A stretch of DNA of 64,000 nucleotides from Pantoea conspicua. GTDB taxonomy: Bacteria > Pseudomonadota > Gammaproteobacteria > Enterobacterales > Enterobacteriaceae. Positions 1 through 11,244 of this stretch are shown here, piece after piece. The stretch is from positions 1 to 64,000 of the forward strand of contig NZ_MLFN01000128.1 in assembly GCF_002095315.1 (NCBI RefSeq). The letters are read 5' to 3'. The translations under genes and the position numbers were made by a program. The notes under the pieces are model-generated. The model was given only the letters and a program-made list of their open reading frames with translations, made no database searches and was not told the DNA's origin. Positions within the stretch are counted from its first letter, which is position 1. Each line of letters opens with the position of its first letter.

Positions 1-45
1 CATAACGGATAAAGTTGTGTCCTGCGGACTGAAGTCCGAAGGATT

Positions 46-130
46 CTGCGCTGAGGCAGGGCGGCAACCGACCGGTACGAAGGAGCATACTGAAGTATGT
101 GACGGCGTAGCGCGAGGGCGGCCAGCGCAG
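46..130. repeat. ERIC-like palindromic element in the 23S-5S spacer
   Basis: The outer arms CTGCGCTG (46-53) and CAGCGCAG (123-130) are exact inverted repeats. A further pair TGTCCTG/CAGGACA (18-24 and 148-154) lies outside them. The centre reads AGGAGCATAC-TGAA-GTATGTGAC, which resembles the core of the enterobacterial ERIC repeat (AGGAGCTTACAT-AAGTAAGTGAC) and is followed by a related GCGAGG..GCCA.CGCA stretch. It lies just upstream of the 5S gene, so it would be transcribed inside the rRNA precursor. The ERIC assignment rests on remembered consensus; a lineage-specific rRNA processing stalk is the alternative. Confidence 0.6.
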
Positions 131-168
131 CATCAGCACAAAAGACACAGGACAGAGCACAAAGAATT

Positions 169-288
169 TGCCTGGCGGCTTTAGCGCGGTGGTCCCACCT
201 GACCCCATGCCGAACTCAGAAGTGAAACGCCGTAGCGCCGATGGTAGTGTGGGGTCTCCCCATGCGAGAGTAGGGAACTGCCAGGCAT
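169..288 (+). rRNA. rrf: 5S ribosomal RNA
   Basis: A 120-nt gene, nearly identical to E. coli 5S rRNA. It begins TGCCTGGCGGC, contains the conserved GGTCCCACCTGACCCC and CCGAACTCAGAAGTGAAACG stretches, and ends GAACTGCCAGGCAT, so the two ends pair in helix I. It is the last gene of an rRNA operon whose 23S gene lies before the window. A strong terminator follows within 15 nt and no tRNA lies behind it. Confidence 0.98.
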
Positions 289-302
289 TATATAAGTGAA
301 GA

Positions 303-331
303 AGCCCCGCACGGAAGTGCGGGGCTTTTTT
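303..331 (+). terminator. rRNA operon terminator
   Basis: The GC-rich hairpin AGCCCCGCAC-GGAA-GTGCGGGGCT is followed at once by a T run. It is a classical intrinsic terminator placed 15 nt after the 5S rRNA. Confidence 0.95.
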
Positions 332-423
332 ACGTCTGCGATTTGCCACTCTAAGCTGAAACATTTTCATTTTCCGCATGAAACCTCGACATTACACAGC
401 CACCAGGCTAATGTTGGGCATCT

Positions 424-439
424 GGATGTCTAAACGTTT
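424..439 (+). promoter_or_regulatory. Tandem MetJ (met box) operator of metA
   Basis: Two adjacent octamers, GGATGTCT (424-431) and AAACGTTT (432-439), each match the met-box consensus AGACGTCT at 6 of 8 positions. The segment reads almost as in the E. coli metA control region (CTGGATGTCTAAACGT). MetJ with S-adenosylmethionine would bind here and repress metA. Confidence 0.75.
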
Positions 440-465
440 ATATGGTTGTAAGAGGTGAGCAGGTT

Positions 466-1395
466 ATGCCAATCAGGGTTCCCGACGAATTACCGGCAGT
501 AAATTTTTTGCGTGACGAAAATGTCTTTGTGATGACCTCGTCGCGCGCCAGTGTTCAGGAGATCCGCCCGCTTAAAGTGCTCATACTGAATCTGATGCCG
601 AAAAAGATCGAAACAGAGAATCAGTTTCTGCGTCTGCTTTCCAACTCGCCTCTACAGATCGATATTCAGCTGCTGCGTATCGACAGCCGGGAGTCACGTA
701 ACACGCCGACTGAGCACCTCAATAACTTCTACTGCAATTTTGAAGATATCCAGCATGACAACTACGATGGCTTAATCGTGACAGGTGCGCCGCTCGGGCT
801 GGTTGATTTTAATGATGTCGCCTACTGGCCGCAGATTCAGCGCGTACTGCACTGGGCAAATGAGCACGTCACCTCAACCCTGTTTGTCTGTTGGGCAGTG
901 CAGGCTGCGCTTAATATTCTGTATGGCATTCCCAAGCAAACCCGGCATAACAAACTATCTGGTGTCTATGAGCATCAGATCCTTCATCCTCATGCCTTAC
1001 TGACACGGGGTTTTGATGATAATTTCCTCGCGCCGCACTCACGCTATGCTGATTTTCCTACTCAGCTAATCACGGATTACACCGATCTCGAGCTGTTTGC
1101 TGAATCGGAACAAACCGGTGCTTATCTGATGGCGAGTAAAGACAAACGACTGGTGTTTGTTACCGGTCATCCGGAATATGACGCGCTGACCTTATCGGGT
1201 GAATATCACCGTGACTATGAAGCTGGCCTGAATCCAGAGGTGCCTTATAACTACTTCCCTCAGGATAATCCGGCATTGCCACCGCGTGCCGCCTGGCGTA
1301 GTCATGGCAATCTGCTGTTCTCCAACTGGCTCAACTATTACGTCTATCAGATCACACCGTTTGATTTACGCCGCATGAATCCTACCCTCGAATAG
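466..1395 (+). CDS. metA: Homoserine O-succinyltransferase
   Basis: MetA transfers a succinyl group from succinyl-CoA to L-homoserine, the first committed step of methionine synthesis in the cytoplasm. The start [10 protein letters not shown] is chosen because it gives 309 residues, the E. coli length, and aligns with it from residue 1; an in-frame ATG-type start 24 nt upstream has no family support. The acyl-enzyme cysteine is visible in LFVCWAVQ (Cys142), and the His-Glu pair in GHPEYD (His235, Glu237). It is a monocistronic gene between the rRNA terminator and its own terminator, preceded by MetJ boxes. Confidence 0.98.
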   Translation: MPIRVPDELPAVNFLRDENVFVMTSSRASVQEIRPLKVLILNLMPKKIETENQFLRLLSNSPLQIDIQLLRIDSRESRNTPTEHLNNFYCNFEDIQHDNYDGLIVTGAPLGLVDFNDVAYWPQIQRVLHWANEHVTSTLFVCWAVQAALNILYGIPKQTRHNKLSGVYEHQILHPHALLTRGFDDNFLAPHSRYADFPTQLITDYTDLELFAESEQTGAYLMASKDKRLVFVTGHPEYDALTLSGEYHRDYEAGLNPEVPYNYFPQDNPALPPRAAWRSHGNLLFSNWLNYYVYQITPFDLRRMNPTLE

Positions 1396-1416
1396 GGCCG
1401 GGATCATCCTCAACTG

Positions 1417-1449
1417 AACCGTGTTAGCCGCTGGCGACACGGTTTTTTT
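1417..1449 (+). terminator. metA intrinsic terminator
   Basis: AACCGTGT pairs with ACACGGTT across a 12-nt loop and runs into a T tract. It lies 22 nt after the metA stop codon. Confidence 0.9.
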
Positions 1450-1541
1450 ACGCCTGAAATAGTGGGTGAAAATAGATCCCTTAAAAGTTTTAACTTTAAT
1501 TACATTGAAAACAAGGGGGTAGATGTATTTAACCAATAAAA

Positions 1542-1557
1542 TGGAAATAGTTTTTGA
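1542..1557 (+). promoter_or_regulatory. IclR operator in the aceBAK promoter region
   Basis: TGGAAATAGTTTTTGA resembles the IclR box (TGGAAATNATTTCCA). It is almost the same as the segment TGGAAATTGTTTTTGA that precedes E. coli aceB. It sits about 100 nt upstream of the aceB start in an AT-rich 200-nt control region. The repressor gene iclR lies at the other end of the operon. Confidence 0.8.
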
Positions 1558-1657
1558 TTTAGAAAATTAAATGCATATGCTCTGATCCTGTAGTGCACAA
1601 AACAGTCGATCCGGGGATCCACGTTATTCGATCCTCTGAATACAGGAGAGCGCCAGC

Positions 1658-3256
1658 ATGACAGATTCTGTGATCAGCCATACCCTGACTTTCAGCCAGC
1701 CCTTTAGCCACGCCGAACAGCAGCTCCTCACCGCCGAGGCGATTCTCTTTTTAGATGCGCTGGTGACGCGCTTTGCCACACAGCGCGACGCATTACTGAT
1801 GGCCCGCCAGCAGCGACAGCAACAGTATGATCGGGGTTATCTGCCAGACTTCGATATGGAAACGGCTTCCATTCGTGCTAGTGCGTGGGAGATCCGTTCG
1901 ATTCCTCAAGATTTAAAGGATCGTCGGGTCGAAATTACCGGTCCGCCGGATCGCAAAATGGTTATTAACGCCCTGAATGCGAACGTAAAAGTCTTTATGG
2001 CAGATTTCGAAGACTCACTGTCACCCGAGTGGAATAAGCTGATTGAGGGACAGCTGAACTTGCGTGAAGCGGTACAGGGCAGCCTCAGCTATACCAGCGA
2101 TACCGGCAAAATTTACCAGCTACGCGCCGATCCGGCCGTGCTGATGTGCCGGGTGCGCGGACTGCATCTTTCAGAAAAGCATGTCAGCTGGCAGGGCAAT
2201 CCGATTCCCGCCGGCTTGTTTGATTTCGCGCTCTACTTTTTTCACAACGTTCGTCCATTGCTGGCAAAAGGCAGCGGCCCCTATTTTTATCTGCCCAAAA
2301 CCGAAAGCTGGCAGGAGGTCGCCTGGTGGCGTGAGATCTTCAGTTTCAGTGAAGATCGATTCGATCTGCCGCGCGGCACCATCAAAGCCACGGTACTGAT
2401 TGAAACCCTGCCGGCAGTTTTCCAGATGGATGAGATCCTGTGGAATCTGCGTGATCATATCGTCGGCCTTAACTGTGGCCGCTGGGATTACATCTTTAGC
2501 TATATCAAAACGCTGAAACAGCATGCGGATCGGGTACTGCCGGATCGCCAGTCCGTCACTATGTCTCAGCCTTTCCTGGATGCCTACTCACGCCTGCTGA
2601 TTAAAACCTGTCATCGGCGAGGTGCGTTTGCGATGGGCGGCATGTCAGCGCTGATCCCGAGTAAAGATCCGGCGCGTAATGCCTGGGTGCTACAACGTGT
2701 TACGGAGGATAAGCAGCGGGAAGCGGATAACGGCCATGATGGCACCTGGATTGCGCATCCCGGGCTGGCGGATACCGCAATGGCGGTATTTGATGCGGTG
2801 CTGGGCAATCAGTCTAATCAGTTATCCGTCACTCGGGAAGAGGATGCGCCGATCGAGGCGACACTGCTGCTGGCACCCTGTACCGGTGAACGCACTGAGG
2901 CGGGCATGCGCGCCAATATCCGCGTGGCATTGCAATACCTTGAAGCCTGGATCAGCGGCAACGGCTGCGTGCCGATTGATGGCCTGATGGAGGATGCCGC
3001 CACGGCAGAGATAGCCCGTACCTCAATCTGGCAGTGGATACGTCATCAGCAAACCCTGAGCAGTGGTCAGCAGGTTACCGCTGAACTGTTCCTGCGCTGG
3101 CTGAACGAAGAGCTCCACCTGTTGCAGCAGAGCCTGGGCGAAACCCGGTTCAGTGCCGGTCGCTATGGCGAAGCGGCACAGCTGATGGCGCAAATCACCA
3201 TCGAACGCGAGCTGGTCTCATTCCTTACTCTGCCGGGCTATCGCCTGATCCCCTGA
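1658..3256 (+). CDS. aceB: Malate synthase A
   Basis: It condenses glyoxylate with acetyl-CoA to malate, the second step of the glyoxylate bypass used for growth on acetate or fatty acids. The protein is 532 residues, against 533 in E. coli AceB. Family blocks visible include [30 protein letters not shown] (metal and substrate site region), [16 protein letters not shown] and [12 protein letters not shown]. The start ATG follows an AGGAG-like site (CAGGAGAGCGCCAGC). It is the first gene of aceBAK, 17 nt ahead of aceA, and an IclR-type operator lies upstream. Confidence 0.98.
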   Translation: MTDSVISHTLTFSQPFSHAEQQLLTAEAILFLDALVTRFATQRDALLMARQQRQQQYDRGYLPDFDMETASIRASAWEIRSIPQDLKDRRVEITGPPDRKMVINALNANVKVFMADFEDSLSPEWNKLIEGQLNLREAVQGSLSYTSDTGKIYQLRADPAVLMCRVRGLHLSEKHVSWQGNPIPAGLFDFALYFFHNVRPLLAKGSGPYFYLPKTESWQEVAWWREIFSFSEDRFDLPRGTIKATVLIETLPAVFQMDEILWNLRDHIVGLNCGRWDYIFSYIKTLKQHADRVLPDRQSVTMSQPFLDAYSRLLIKTCHRRGAFAMGGMSALIPSKDPARNAWVLQRVTEDKQREADNGHDGTWIAHPGLADTAMAVFDAVLGNQSNQLSVTREEDAPIEATLLLAPCTGERTEAGMRANIRVALQYLEAWISGNGCVPIDGLMEDAATAEIARTSIWQWIRHQQTLSSGQQVTAELFLRWLNEELHLLQQSLGETRFSAGRYGEAAQLMAQITIERELVSFLTLPGYRLIP

Positions 3257-3273
3257 CTCACGGAGACATTGCC

Positions 3274-4575
3274 ATGACACGTACTCAACAAATTCAGCAA
3301 CTCGAGCAGCACTGGCAGCACCCGCGCTGGGAAGGCATCACCCGTCCTTATAGTGCGGCAGAGGTGGTAAATTTGCGCGGCTCGGTACAGCCCGCCTGCA
3401 CTCTGGCCCAGCGCGGTGCGGAAAAACTGTGGGCGCTGCTCAACGGAGACGCGAAGAAGGGTTACATCAATAGTCTGGGCGCGTTAAGCGGCGGGCAGGC
3501 ATTACAGCAGGCAAAGGCCGGTATAGAGGCGATCTATCTCTCTGGCTGGCAGGTGGCTGCCGACGCCAACGTGGCGGGACAGATGTACCCGGATCAGTCG
3601 CTCTATCCGGTTAACTCGGTACCTGAAGTGGTGACGCGCATCAATCAGACCTTTCAGCGCGCCGACCAGATTCAGTGGTCCAGCGGGATTGAAGCGGGTG
3701 ACAGTCGCTATACCGACTTCTTTCTGCCGATCGTTGCCGATGCGGAAGCCGGTTTCGGCGGGGTGCTGAATGCGTTTGAGCTGATGAAGGCGATGATTCA
3801 GGCGGGCGCGGCGGCCGTCCACTTTGAAGATCAGCTGGCGGCGGTGAAAAAATGCGGCCATATGGGCGGTAAAGTGCTGGTGCCGACCCAGGAAGCGATA
3901 CAAAAACTGGTGGCGGCACGGCTGGCGGCCGATGTCATGGGCGTCCCCACGCTGCTGCTGGCGCGCACCGATGCCGATGCGGCCGATCTGATTACCTCAG
4001 ACTGCGATGAGTACGATCGTCCCTTTATCTGTGGCGACCGTACCGCCGAAGGGTTCTTCCGCACCAATGCCGGAATTGAGCAGGCGATCAGTCGCGGACT
4101 GGCCTATGCCCCGTACGCTGACATTCTGTGGTGTGAAACCTCAACCCCCGATCTGGCTATGGCGCAGCGTTTTGCCGATGCCATTCACGCCCGTTATCCC
4201 GGTAAGCTGTTGGCCTACAACTGTTCACCGTCATTCAACTGGAAAAAGAATCTCGACGATCGCACCATCGCCCGGTTTCAGCAGGCGCTCAGCGAGATGG
4301 GCTATCGCTTCCAGTTCATCACGCTGGCCGGTATTCACAGCATGTGGTTCAACATGTTTGACCTGGCCCATGCCTATGCGCAGGGCGAAGGTATGCGCCA
4401 CTACGTTGAGAAAGTGCAGCAGCCTGAATTTGCCGCCCGCGATCGCGGTTACAGCTTCTCATCGCATCAGCAGGAAGTGGGCACCGGCTATTTTGACCGG
4501 GTCACCACCACCATTCAGGGCGGTAAATCGTCGGTAACGGCGCTAACCGGTTCGACCGAAGAGCACCAGTTCTGA
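3274..4575 (+). CDS. aceA: Isocitrate lyase
   Basis: It cleaves isocitrate to glyoxylate and succinate, the entry step of the glyoxylate bypass, in the cytoplasm. The protein is 433 residues, close to the 434 of E. coli. The signature KKCGHMGGK holds the catalytic Cys194, and metal-binding blocks such as ADAEAGFGG and HFEDQ are intact. It has a good Shine-Dalgarno site (ACGGAGACATTGCC) and is the middle gene of aceBAK. A strong hairpin follows before aceK. Confidence 0.98.
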   Translation: MTRTQQIQQLEQHWQHPRWEGITRPYSAAEVVNLRGSVQPACTLAQRGAEKLWALLNGDAKKGYINSLGALSGGQALQQAKAGIEAIYLSGWQVAADANVAGQMYPDQSLYPVNSVPEVVTRINQTFQRADQIQWSSGIEAGDSRYTDFFLPIVADAEAGFGGVLNAFELMKAMIQAGAAAVHFEDQLAAVKKCGHMGGKVLVPTQEAIQKLVAARLAADVMGVPTLLLARTDADAADLITSDCDEYDRPFICGDRTAEGFFRTNAGIEQAISRGLAYAPYADILWCETSTPDLAMAQRFADAIHARYPGKLLAYNCSPSFNWKKNLDDRTIARFQQALSEMGYRFQFITLAGIHSMWFNMFDLAHAYAQGEGMRHYVEKVQQPEFAARDRGYSFSSHQQEVGTGYFDRVTTTIQGGKSSVTALTGSTEEHQF

Positions 4576-4597
4576 GTGAATCCCTGACAGACTGACT

Positions 4598-4621
4598 CCC
4601 GCCCGGCATGCCGCGGGCGGG
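4598..4621 (+). repeat. aceA-aceK intercistronic hairpin
   Basis: CCCGCCCG (4598-4605) pairs exactly with CGGGCGGG (4614-4621) over an 8-nt loop; there is no T tract. It ends 17 nt before aceK. In E. coli, secondary structure in the aceA-aceK gap is linked to the much lower expression of aceK. The same role here is an inference from position and stability. Confidence 0.75.
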
Positions 4622-4638
4622 CTTTACCGGAGCTGATT

Positions 4639-6387
4639 ATGCCGCCACGCGAATCGCTGATTGCCCACACCATCCTGCAGGGCTTCGATGCACAATATGG
4701 CCGCTTTCTCGACATCACGGCCGGGGCTCAGCAGCGCTTTGAGCAGGCTGAATGGCAGGCGGTGCAGCAGGCCATGAAAGCGAGAATTCATCTCTACGAT
4801 CACCATGTCGGGCTGGTTGCCGATCAGCTGCGGGTGCTGAACGGTGCAGCCTGCTGGGATGAAGCGTTCTGGCTGCGAGTGAAAAGCCGCTATGAAAGTC
4901 TATTGCCGGGTTACCCACGTTATGAAATTGCCGAGAGCTTCTTTAATTCGGTCTATTGCCGGCTGCACGGCCATAACGATCTGCAGCCGGAACGGCTGTT
5001 TATTTTCAGCTCTCAATCGCCTTCGGCACAGATAAGCCCGTCGCGTCCGCTGGCGCGCGGCTATCAGCCGCAGCAGGGCTGGCAGATGTTGATCGATCAG
5101 GTGCTGCGCGATTTGCCGTTAACGCTGCCGTGGCAGCATCGCCAACGGGATGCCGGATGGATTGTGCGGCATCTGCAGGCGCACTTTTCTCATCTCGATC
5201 GGGGCTGGCTTGAGGTCTGTTGTGAACTGTTTTATCGCAATAAAACCGCCTGGCTGGTGGCACGTCTGCATCTGCCGGACGCCATCTATCCTTTCCTGTT
5301 GCCGATTCAGCGCAGTGACGCGGGCGAGCTATGGATCGATACCTGTCTGACCGGGATGGATGACGCCAGCATTGTGTTTGGTTTCGCCCGCGCCTATTTC
5401 ATGGTCTATGCGCCGATGCCGGCAGCGCTGGTGGCGTGGCTGCAACCGATTCTGCCCGCCAAAACCCTGGCCGAACGTTATATGGCGATTGGCTGCCAGA
5501 AGCATGGCAAGACCGAAAGTTACCGCGAATACCTGCAGGCGCTGGAACAGAGTGAAGCTGAATTTGAGATCGCACCTGGCATTCGCGGCATGGTGATGCT
5601 GGTCTTCACGCTGCCTGGCTTTGATCGGGTGTTTAAAGTGATTAAAGATCGCTTCGCGCCGCAAAAAGAGGTAACGGAAGCGCAGGTGCGCGCCTGCTAT
5701 CAGCAGGTTAAAGAGCACGACCGCGTCGGACGAATGGCGGATACTCAGGAGTTTGAGCAGTTCGCGCTGCCGCTGGCGCGTATCTCGCCTGAACTGCTGG
5801 CCGAGCTTAACGCCTGCGCGGCGGAGAAGCTGAAGATTGAAGGCGACCGGCTGATCATTCGCCATCTGTGGCTCGAGCGTCGCATGCAGCCGCTTAACCT
5901 CTATCTGGCGCAGGCCAGTGCCGCACAACGGCGTCAGGCGATTGAGGAGTATGGCAATGCCATCCGGCAGCTGGCGGCAGCCAATATCTTCCCGGGCGAC
6001 ATGCTATTTAAAAACTTCGGCATAACCCGCCATGGCCGGGTGGTGTTTTACGACTACGATGAGATCCGACCGATGCATGAACTGCACTTCCGTGAGGTAC
6101 CGGCCGCACGCTACGAAGAAGATGAGCTCAGCGCTGAGCCCTGGTACAGCGTCGGGCCGGACGATGTATTTCCGGAGACCTTCCGCTATGCCCTATGCAG
6201 CGATGCCGCTATCGGGGCCTTGCTGCTGGAGCTGCATCCGGAGATCTTTGACGCCCGCTGGTGGCGAGCCCAGCAACAGCGCATTGCCGGGGGCCACGTG
6301 GAAGAGGTGATTGCCTGGCGGCAGGCGCAGCGCTTCTGCGTTCGCTATGCGACGGAGGCGGTCAGCGACCACTGTACGCCAGCGTGA
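4639..6387 (+). CDS. aceK: Isocitrate dehydrogenase kinase/phosphatase
   Basis: A bifunctional enzyme that phosphorylates and dephosphorylates isocitrate dehydrogenase, so setting the split between the TCA cycle and the glyoxylate bypass. It has 582 residues, against 578 in E. coli. Visible AceK blocks include the ATP-binding region [15 protein letters not shown] near residue 315, [15 protein letters not shown], and the catalytic stretch [24 protein letters not shown] near 455. It is the last gene of aceBAK. Its 3' end overlaps the 3' end of convergent iclR by 26 nt. Confidence 0.98.
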   Translation: MPPRESLIAHTILQGFDAQYGRFLDITAGAQQRFEQAEWQAVQQAMKARIHLYDHHVGLVADQLRVLNGAACWDEAFWLRVKSRYESLLPGYPRYEIAESFFNSVYCRLHGHNDLQPERLFIFSSQSPSAQISPSRPLARGYQPQQGWQMLIDQVLRDLPLTLPWQHRQRDAGWIVRHLQAHFSHLDRGWLEVCCELFYRNKTAWLVARLHLPDAIYPFLLPIQRSDAGELWIDTCLTGMDDASIVFGFARAYFMVYAPMPAALVAWLQPILPAKTLAERYMAIGCQKHGKTESYREYLQALEQSEAEFEIAPGIRGMVMLVFTLPGFDRVFKVIKDRFAPQKEVTEAQVRACYQQVKEHDRVGRMADTQEFEQFALPLARISPELLAELNACAAEKLKIEGDRLIIRHLWLERRMQPLNLYLAQASAAQRRQAIEEYGNAIRQLAAANIFPGDMLFKNFGITRHGRVVFYDYDEIRPMHELHFREVPAARYEEDELSAEPWYSVGPDDVFPETFRYALCSDAAIGALLLELHPEIFDARWWRAQQQRIAGGHVEEVIAWRQAQRFCVRYATEAVSDHCTPA

Positions 6388-7192
6388 CCTGGCGCGCTTC
6401 ACGGATCACCAGCGCACCCAGTTCGGTAATGCGATCGTCGGTCATCCGGGCGATTGGACCGGAGATAGAGAGGGCGGCAAACGCCTCGCCGTGCTCGTCA
6501 TAGATCGGTGCCGCAACACAGCGCAGTCCAAGTGCATGCTCTTCATCATCAAACGAGAAGCCCGCTTTACGCACCTGTGCCAGATTCTCTTTCAGGCTCT
6601 GCGGCGACATCAGGGTCTTCGGCGTGTAGTAATGCAATCCTTTCTGATGCAGCAGCGCCGTGACCTGCTCATCGCTGAGATGGGCCAGAAACGCTTTACC
6701 GGCGCCCGACGCGTGCATCGGCAGCTTGCCGCCAATCGGCGCGGACATGCGCATCAGCTGGGAACATTGCACCTGATCGATGATTACCGCCTGATGATCG
6801 CTGAGATCCAGCACCGCCAGATTAACCGTTTCGCCTGAGGCCTCCATCAGGCTGCGCAGCACTGGATGCACCAGCGCCAGCAGGTTGCGACTTTGCAGGA
6901 AACTGCTGCCCACCACAAAAGCGTGTGCGCCGATGGTCCATAATCCCAGATCTCCCACCTGACGGACAAAGCCCTGCTGCTGCATGGTGCTCAGCAGACG
7001 ATGGGTGGTGGAGTTGGGTAACCCGGCCTGCTGCGCCAGTTCAGTCAGCGCCACGCTGCCGTGCGAGTCGGCAATCAGCTCCAGCAGCGTCAGGCCGCGG
7101 GTCAGGGATTGCACCTGGCCGCCCACGGGTGCGGTATTGGCGGCAGTGCCACGAGGTTTTTTACCGCGCTTAACGGGAACAGGCGTCACCAT
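6362..7192 (-). CDS. iclR: Acetate operon repressor IclR
   Basis: A cytoplasmic repressor of aceBAK. It has an N-terminal winged helix-turn-helix ([14 protein letters not shown].., [19 protein letters not shown], about residues 27-75) and a C-terminal IclR effector domain ([39 protein letters not shown]). The ATG at 7192 gives [15 protein letters not shown], 276 residues, matching E. coli MVAPIPAKRGRKP, and lies 8 nt after AAGGAG. An in-frame TTG two codons upstream is less likely. It is divergent from metH, with an IclR box in its own leader. Confidence 0.97.
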   Translation of the reverse strand: MVTPVPVKRGKKPRGTAANTAPVGGQVQSLTRGLTLLELIADSHGSVALTELAQQAGLPNSTTHRLLSTMQQQGFVRQVGDLGLWTIGAHAFVVGSSFLQSRNLLALVHPVLRSLMEASGETVNLAVLDLSDHQAVIIDQVQCSQLMRMSAPIGGKLPMHASGAGKAFLAHLSDEQVTALLHQKGLHYYTPKTLMSPQSLKENLAQVRKAGFSFDDEEHALGLRCVAAPIYDEHGEAFAALSISGPIARMTDDRITELGALVIREARQVTLAYSGR

Positions 7193-7213
7193 GATCAAAT
7201 CTCCTTAGGAATG

Positions 7214-7228
7214 TGGAAATCATTTTCG
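7214..7228 (-). promoter_or_regulatory. IclR autoregulatory box
   Basis: TGGAAATCATTTTCG matches the IclR consensus TGGAAATNATTTCCA except near its right end. It lies just upstream of the iclR start. E. coli iclR is autorepressed through a similar site. Confidence 0.65.
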
Positions 7229-7286
7229 TTTTAATCACGCGCTTTGCAAACGCTGGTTTTCTGGTCAGACCTGTCTACGGCCGACC

Positions 7287-7299
7287 TGAAAATGTCTCA
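7287..7299 (+). promoter_or_regulatory. MetR activator site upstream of metH
   Basis: TGAAAATGTCTCA fits the MetR consensus TGAANNTNNTTCA with one mismatch. It lies about 90 nt upstream of the metH start, in the shared iclR-metH region. In E. coli, MetR with homocysteine modulates metH. Confidence 0.55.
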
Positions 7300-7385
7300 G
7301 CTAAGGTTGCTTTGTCGGTTAACCCGCTTATGACAGAATGACTAACAGCTATTTCAGCCAGCAGATTGACGTGGGTGGGCCATCA

Positions 7386-10300
7386 GTGAGCAATAAAATC
7401 GAAGCGCTACATCAGCAGCTCGCACAACGCATTATGGTGTTGGACGGCGGTATGGGGACCATGATCCAGAGCTATAAGCTGGATGAGCAGGATTTTCGCG
7501 GCAGCCGTTTTGCCGACTGGCCCTGCGATCTTCAGGGCAACAATGATCTGCTGGTATTGACTAAACCAGCGGTGATCCGCGAGATCCACGACGCCTATCT
7601 GGCTGCCGGTGCCGATATTTTCGAAACCAATACCTTTAACGCCACCACCATTGCGATGGCGGATTACCAGATGGAAGCGTTATCGGCGGAGATCAACTAC
7701 GAGGCTGCCCGTCTGGCGCGCGCCTGCGCCGATGAATGGACGGCAAAAACGCCGGATCGCCCGCGCTACGTCGCCGGCGTGCTGGGGCCAACAAACCGTA
7801 CCTGCTCGATCTCACCCGATGTTAACGATCCTGCCTACCGTAACGTCACCTTTAATCAGCTGGTGGAGGCCTACCGCGAATCGACCCGCGCGCTGGTGGA
7901 AGGTGGTTGCGACCTCATCATGATTGAAACGGTGTTTGATACCCTGAACGCCAAAGCAGCGATCTATGCGGTTCAGACCGAGATGGAAGCGCTCGGCGTA
8001 GCGCTACCGCTGATGATCTCCGGCACCATCACCGATGCCTCCGGCCGGACGCTCTCCGGCCAGACCACCGAGGCCTTTTACAACTCGCTGCGGCACGCTG
8101 AGCCGCTCTCCTTTGGCCTGAACTGTGCCCTCGGGCCGGACGAGCTGCGTCAATATGTGGCGGAGCTGTCACGCATTGCTGAAGGCTATGTCACGGCGCA
8201 CCCCAACGCTGGTTTACCCAATGCTTTTGGCGAATACGATCTGGATGCGGAGCTGATGGCGCAGCAGATAGGTGAATGGGCGACCTCGGGTTTTCTGAAT
8301 ATTATCGGTGGCTGTTGCGGCACTACTCCGCAGCACATCGCCGCCATGGTGGCGGCCGTTGAGGGCGTTGCTCCGCGTAAACTGCCGACGATCCCGGTTG
8401 CCTGTCGTCTGGCGGGCCTTGAGCCGCTCAACATTACCGCAGAATCGCTGTTTGTTAACGTCGGCGAACGGACCAACGTCACCGGTTCGGCAAAATTCAA
8501 GCGGCTGATTAAAGAAGAGAAATATAACGAAGCGCTGGAAGTGGCGCTGCAGCAGGTTGAAAGCGGTGCGCAGATCATCGACATCAATATGGATGAGGGG
8601 ATGCTCGACGCCGAAGCGGCGATGGTACGCTTCCTCAATCTGATTGCCGGTGAGCCAGATATTGCCCGCGTCCCGATCATGATCGACTCCTCAAAGTGGG
8701 AGGTGATCGAAAAAGGGCTGCAGTGCATTCAGGGTAAAGGCATCGTTAACTCCATCTCGATGAAAGAGGGTGAAGCGGCCTTTATTCATCATGCGCGGCA
8801 GGTTCGCCGCTACGGCGCGGCGATGGTGGTGATGGCATTTGATGAGGTGGGCCAGGCGGATACCCGCGCCCGCAAGATTGAGATTTGTCGCCGCGCCTAC
8901 CGCATCCTGACCGAGCAGGTCGGTTTCCGGCCGGAAGATATCATCTTCGATCCCAACATTTTTGCGGTGGCGACCGGCATTGATGAACACAACAACTACG
9001 CGATGGATTTCATCGGTGCCTGTGAGGATATCAAGCGCGAACTGCCCCATGCGATGATCTCCGGCGGCGTCTCCAACGTGTCATTTTCGTTCCGCGGCAA
9101 CGATCCGGTGCGCGAAGCGATACACGCGGTATTCCTCTACTACGCCATCCGTAAAGGCATGGATATGGGTATCGTCAACGCCGGTCAGCTGGCGATTTAT
9201 GACGATCTGCCGGCGGAACTGCGCGACGCGGTAGAGGATGTGATTCTTAACCGGCGTGATGACGGCACCGAGCGGTTACTGGATCTGGCGGAAAAATACC
9301 GCGGCGGCAAAAGTGACGGCTCCCAGGAGAAACAGCTGGCGGAGTGGCGCAGCTGGGACGTGGTGAAGCGGCTGGAATATTCGCTGGTTAAAGGCATTAC
9401 CGAATTTATTGAGCAGGATACCGAAGAGGCGCGTCAGCAGGTGCCACGTCCGATAGAAGTAATTGAAGGCCCGCTGATGTCCGGCATGAACGTGGTCGGC
9501 GATCTGTTTGGCGAAGGCAAGATGTTCCTGCCGCAGGTGGTGAAATCGGCGCGCGTCATGAAGCAGGCAGTGGCCTATCTGGAGCCGTTTATCGAAGCCA
9601 GTAAAGAGGCGGGGCGCAGCAACGGCAAAATCGTGCTGGCCACGGTGAAAGGTGATGTCCACGACATCGGAAAGAATATCGTTGGCGTGGTGCTGCAATG
9701 CAACAACTATGAAATTATTGACCTCGGCGTGATGGTGCCGGGCGAGAAGATCCTGAAAACGGCGCGTGAAGTGAATGCCGACATCATTGGTCTGTCTGGC
9801 CTGATTACCCCATCGCTGGATGAAATGGTCAATATGGCGAAAGAGATGGAGCGTCAGGGCTTCACTTTACCGCTGCTGATCGGCGGCGCAACCACCTCTA
9901 AAGCGCATACGGCGGTGAAGATTGAGCAGAACTACAGCGGGCCGACGGTCTACGTGCAGAACGCCTCACGCACCGTTGGCGTGGTCTCTTCACTGCTTTC
10001 CGCCACGCTGAAAGAGGATTTTGTGGCGCGGACCCGCAAAGAGTACGAAACCGTGCGTATCCAGCACGCGCGTAAAAAACCGCGGACCCCGCCGGTGTCA
10101 TTGCAGGCAGCCCGCGACAACGCCACCTCGATTGACTGGCAGAGCTATACGCCGCCGGTGCCGCATCGTCTCGGGGTGAGTCAGGTCGAGGCCAGTATTG
10201 AAACGCTGCGTAACTACATTGACTGGACGCCATTCTTTATGACCTGGTCGCTGGCCGGTAAATACCCGCGCATCCTTGAGGATGAAGTGGTAGGAGAAGA

Positions 10301-11069
10301 GGCGCAGCGTCTGTTCGCCGATGCCAATGCAATGCTGGATCAGCTAAGTCAGCAGGCGCTGCTCAAACCGCGCGGTGTAGTCGGTATTTTCCCGGCTAAC
10401 CGGGTTGGCGATGACATCGAGATCTATCGCGATGAGCGCCGCAGCGAGGTACGGGTCGTGAGTCATCACTTACGTCAGCAGACCGAAAAAAGCGACTTCG
10501 CCAACTACTGCCTGGCGGACTTTGTGGCACCTGAATCGAGCGGCAAAGCGGACTATCTCGGTGCCTTCGCGGTGACCGGCGGGCTGGAAGAGGATGCGCT
10601 GGCAGAGGCGTACGATCGTCAGCATGACGACTACAACAAGATCATGGTGAAAGCGCTGGCTGACCGGCTGGCCGAAGCCTTTGCGGAATATCTGCATGAG
10701 CGGGTGCGTAAAGTCATCTGGGGCTTCGCGCCCAACGAAAACCTCAGTAACGAAGAGCTGATTCGCGAAAATTATCAGGGCATACGTCCGGCACCAGGCT
10801 ATCCGGCCTGTCCGGAGCACACCGAGAAAGCGGCGATCTGGACCCTGCTGGATGTGGAAACGCAGACCGGTATGCAGCTGACCGAATCCTTTGCCATGTG
10901 GCCAGGCGCAGCGGTCTCCGGCTGGTATTTCAGCCATCCTGATAGCCGCTACTTCGCTGTTGCACAGATTCAGCGCGACCAGGTGGAGGATTATGCGGCA
11001 CGTAAAGGGATGTCAGTGACCGAGGTCGAGCGCTGGCTGGCACCGAATCTCGGCTACGACGCGGACTAA
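7386..11069 (+). CDS. metH: Cobalamin-dependent methionine synthase
   Basis: It transfers a methyl group from 5-methyltetrahydrofolate through cobalamin to homocysteine, giving methionine. Domains in order: homocysteine-binding barrel (zinc cysteines in GLNCALG and GGCCGTT, about 1-325), pterin-binding barrel ([11 protein letters not shown], 350-620), cobalamin cap and Rossmann domain ([12 protein letters not shown] with the cobalt-ligand His, 650-890), and the SAM-binding reactivation domain ([22 protein letters not shown]). The GTG start at 7386 ([12 protein letters not shown]) gives 1227 residues, the E. coli length and start type; an upstream in-frame ATG at 7338 would add 16 unconserved residues. 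Confidence 0.97.
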   Translation: MSNKIEALHQQLAQRIMVLDGGMGTMIQSYKLDEQDFRGSRFADWPCDLQGNNDLLVLTKPAVIREIHDAYLAAGADIFETNTFNATTIAMADYQMEALSAEINYEAARLARACADEWTAKTPDRPRYVAGVLGPTNRTCSISPDVNDPAYRNVTFNQLVEAYRESTRALVEGGCDLIMIETVFDTLNAKAAIYAVQTEMEALGVALPLMISGTITDASGRTLSGQTTEAFYNSLRHAEPLSFGLNCALGPDELRQYVAELSRIAEGYVTAHPNAGLPNAFGEYDLDAELMAQQIGEWATSGFLNIIGGCCGTTPQHIAAMVAAVEGVAPRKLPTIPVACRLAGLEPLNITAESLFVNVGERTNVTGSAKFKRLIKEEKYNEALEVALQQVESGAQIIDINMDEGMLDAEAAMVRFLNLIAGEPDIARVPIMIDSSKWEVIEKGLQCIQGKGIVNSISMKEGEAAFIHHARQVRRYGAAMVVMAFDEVGQADTRARKIEICRRAYRILTEQVGFRPEDIIFDPNIFAVATGIDEHNNYAMDFIGACEDIKRELPHAMISGGVSNVSFSFRGNDPVREAIHAVFLYYAIRKGMDMGIVNAGQLAIYDDLPAELRDAVEDVILNRRDDGTERLLDLAEKYRGGKSDGSQEKQLAEWRSWDVVKRLEYSLVKGITEFIEQDTEEARQQVPRPIEVIEGPLMSGMNVVGDLFGEGKMFLPQVVKSARVMKQAVAYLEPFIEASKEAGRSNGKIVLATVKGDVHDIGKNIVGVVLQCNNYEIIDLGVMVPGEKILKTAREVNADIIGLSGLITPSLDEMVNMAKEMERQGFTLPLLIGGATTSKAHTAVKIEQNYSGPTVYVQNASRTVGVVSSLLSATLKEDFVARTRKEYETVRIQHARKKPRTPPVSLQAARDNATSIDWQSYTPPVPHRLGVSQVEASIETLRNYIDWTPFFMTWSLAGKYPRILEDEVVGEEAQRLFADANAMLDQLSQQALLKPRGVVGIFPANRVGDDIEIYRDERRSEVRVVSHHLRQQTEKSDFANYCLADFVAPESSGKADYLGAFAVTGGLEEDALAEAYDRQHDDYNKIMVKALADRLAEAFAEYLHERVRKVIWGFAPNENLSNEELIRENYQGIRPAPGYPACPEHTEKAAIWTLLDVETQTGMQLTESFAMWPGAAVSGWYFSHPDSRYFAVAQIQRDQVEDYAARKGMSVTEVERWLAPNLGYDAD

Positions 11070-11071
11070 AT

Positions 11072-11095
11072 AAAAAAGCGGCCCGATGGCCGCTT
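11072..11095. terminator. Hairpin between convergent metH and yjbH
   Basis: AAGCGGCC pairs with GGCCGCTT over a 4-nt loop. The 5' side is an A run, so a U tract would follow on the minus-strand transcript. It can terminate yjbEFGH and perhaps metH. Confidence 0.6.
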
Positions 11096-11106
11096 CAGAC
11101 TGCTGA

Positions 11107-11188
11107 CAAACCCTAATCCGGGTGAATCTGGTCGCAATGAACTAACTCAACCCGCAGGGAACCCGATCTGACCGGGTTCCCTAAGCAG
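11107..11188. repeat. Dispersed palindromic intergenic element, copy 1
   Basis: A 56-nt left part (11107-11162) aligns without gaps to 30723-30778 at 42 of 56 positions. The right part (TCTGACCGGGTTCCCTAAGC.., from 11167) matches the segment at 30859-30882 at 22 of 24 positions. Within it AGGGAACCCG (11156-11165) and CGGGTTCCCT (11173-11182) form a perfect 10-bp stem. A second hairpin, CTCAGGGC/GCCCTGAG, follows. It lies between the convergent metH and yjbH genes. Confidence 0.75.
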
Positions 11189-11244
11189 GCTCAGGGCGCA
11201 TACGTCTGGCCACCGCATGAAACGGCCCTGAGGCCACGTCCTGC

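Noticed and set aside
2171-2524. Long antisense frames inside aceB, aceA, aceK, metH, uvrA, tyrB and yjbH.
   Set aside because: They are shadows of GC-rich coding sequence on the opposite strand and show no independent gene features.
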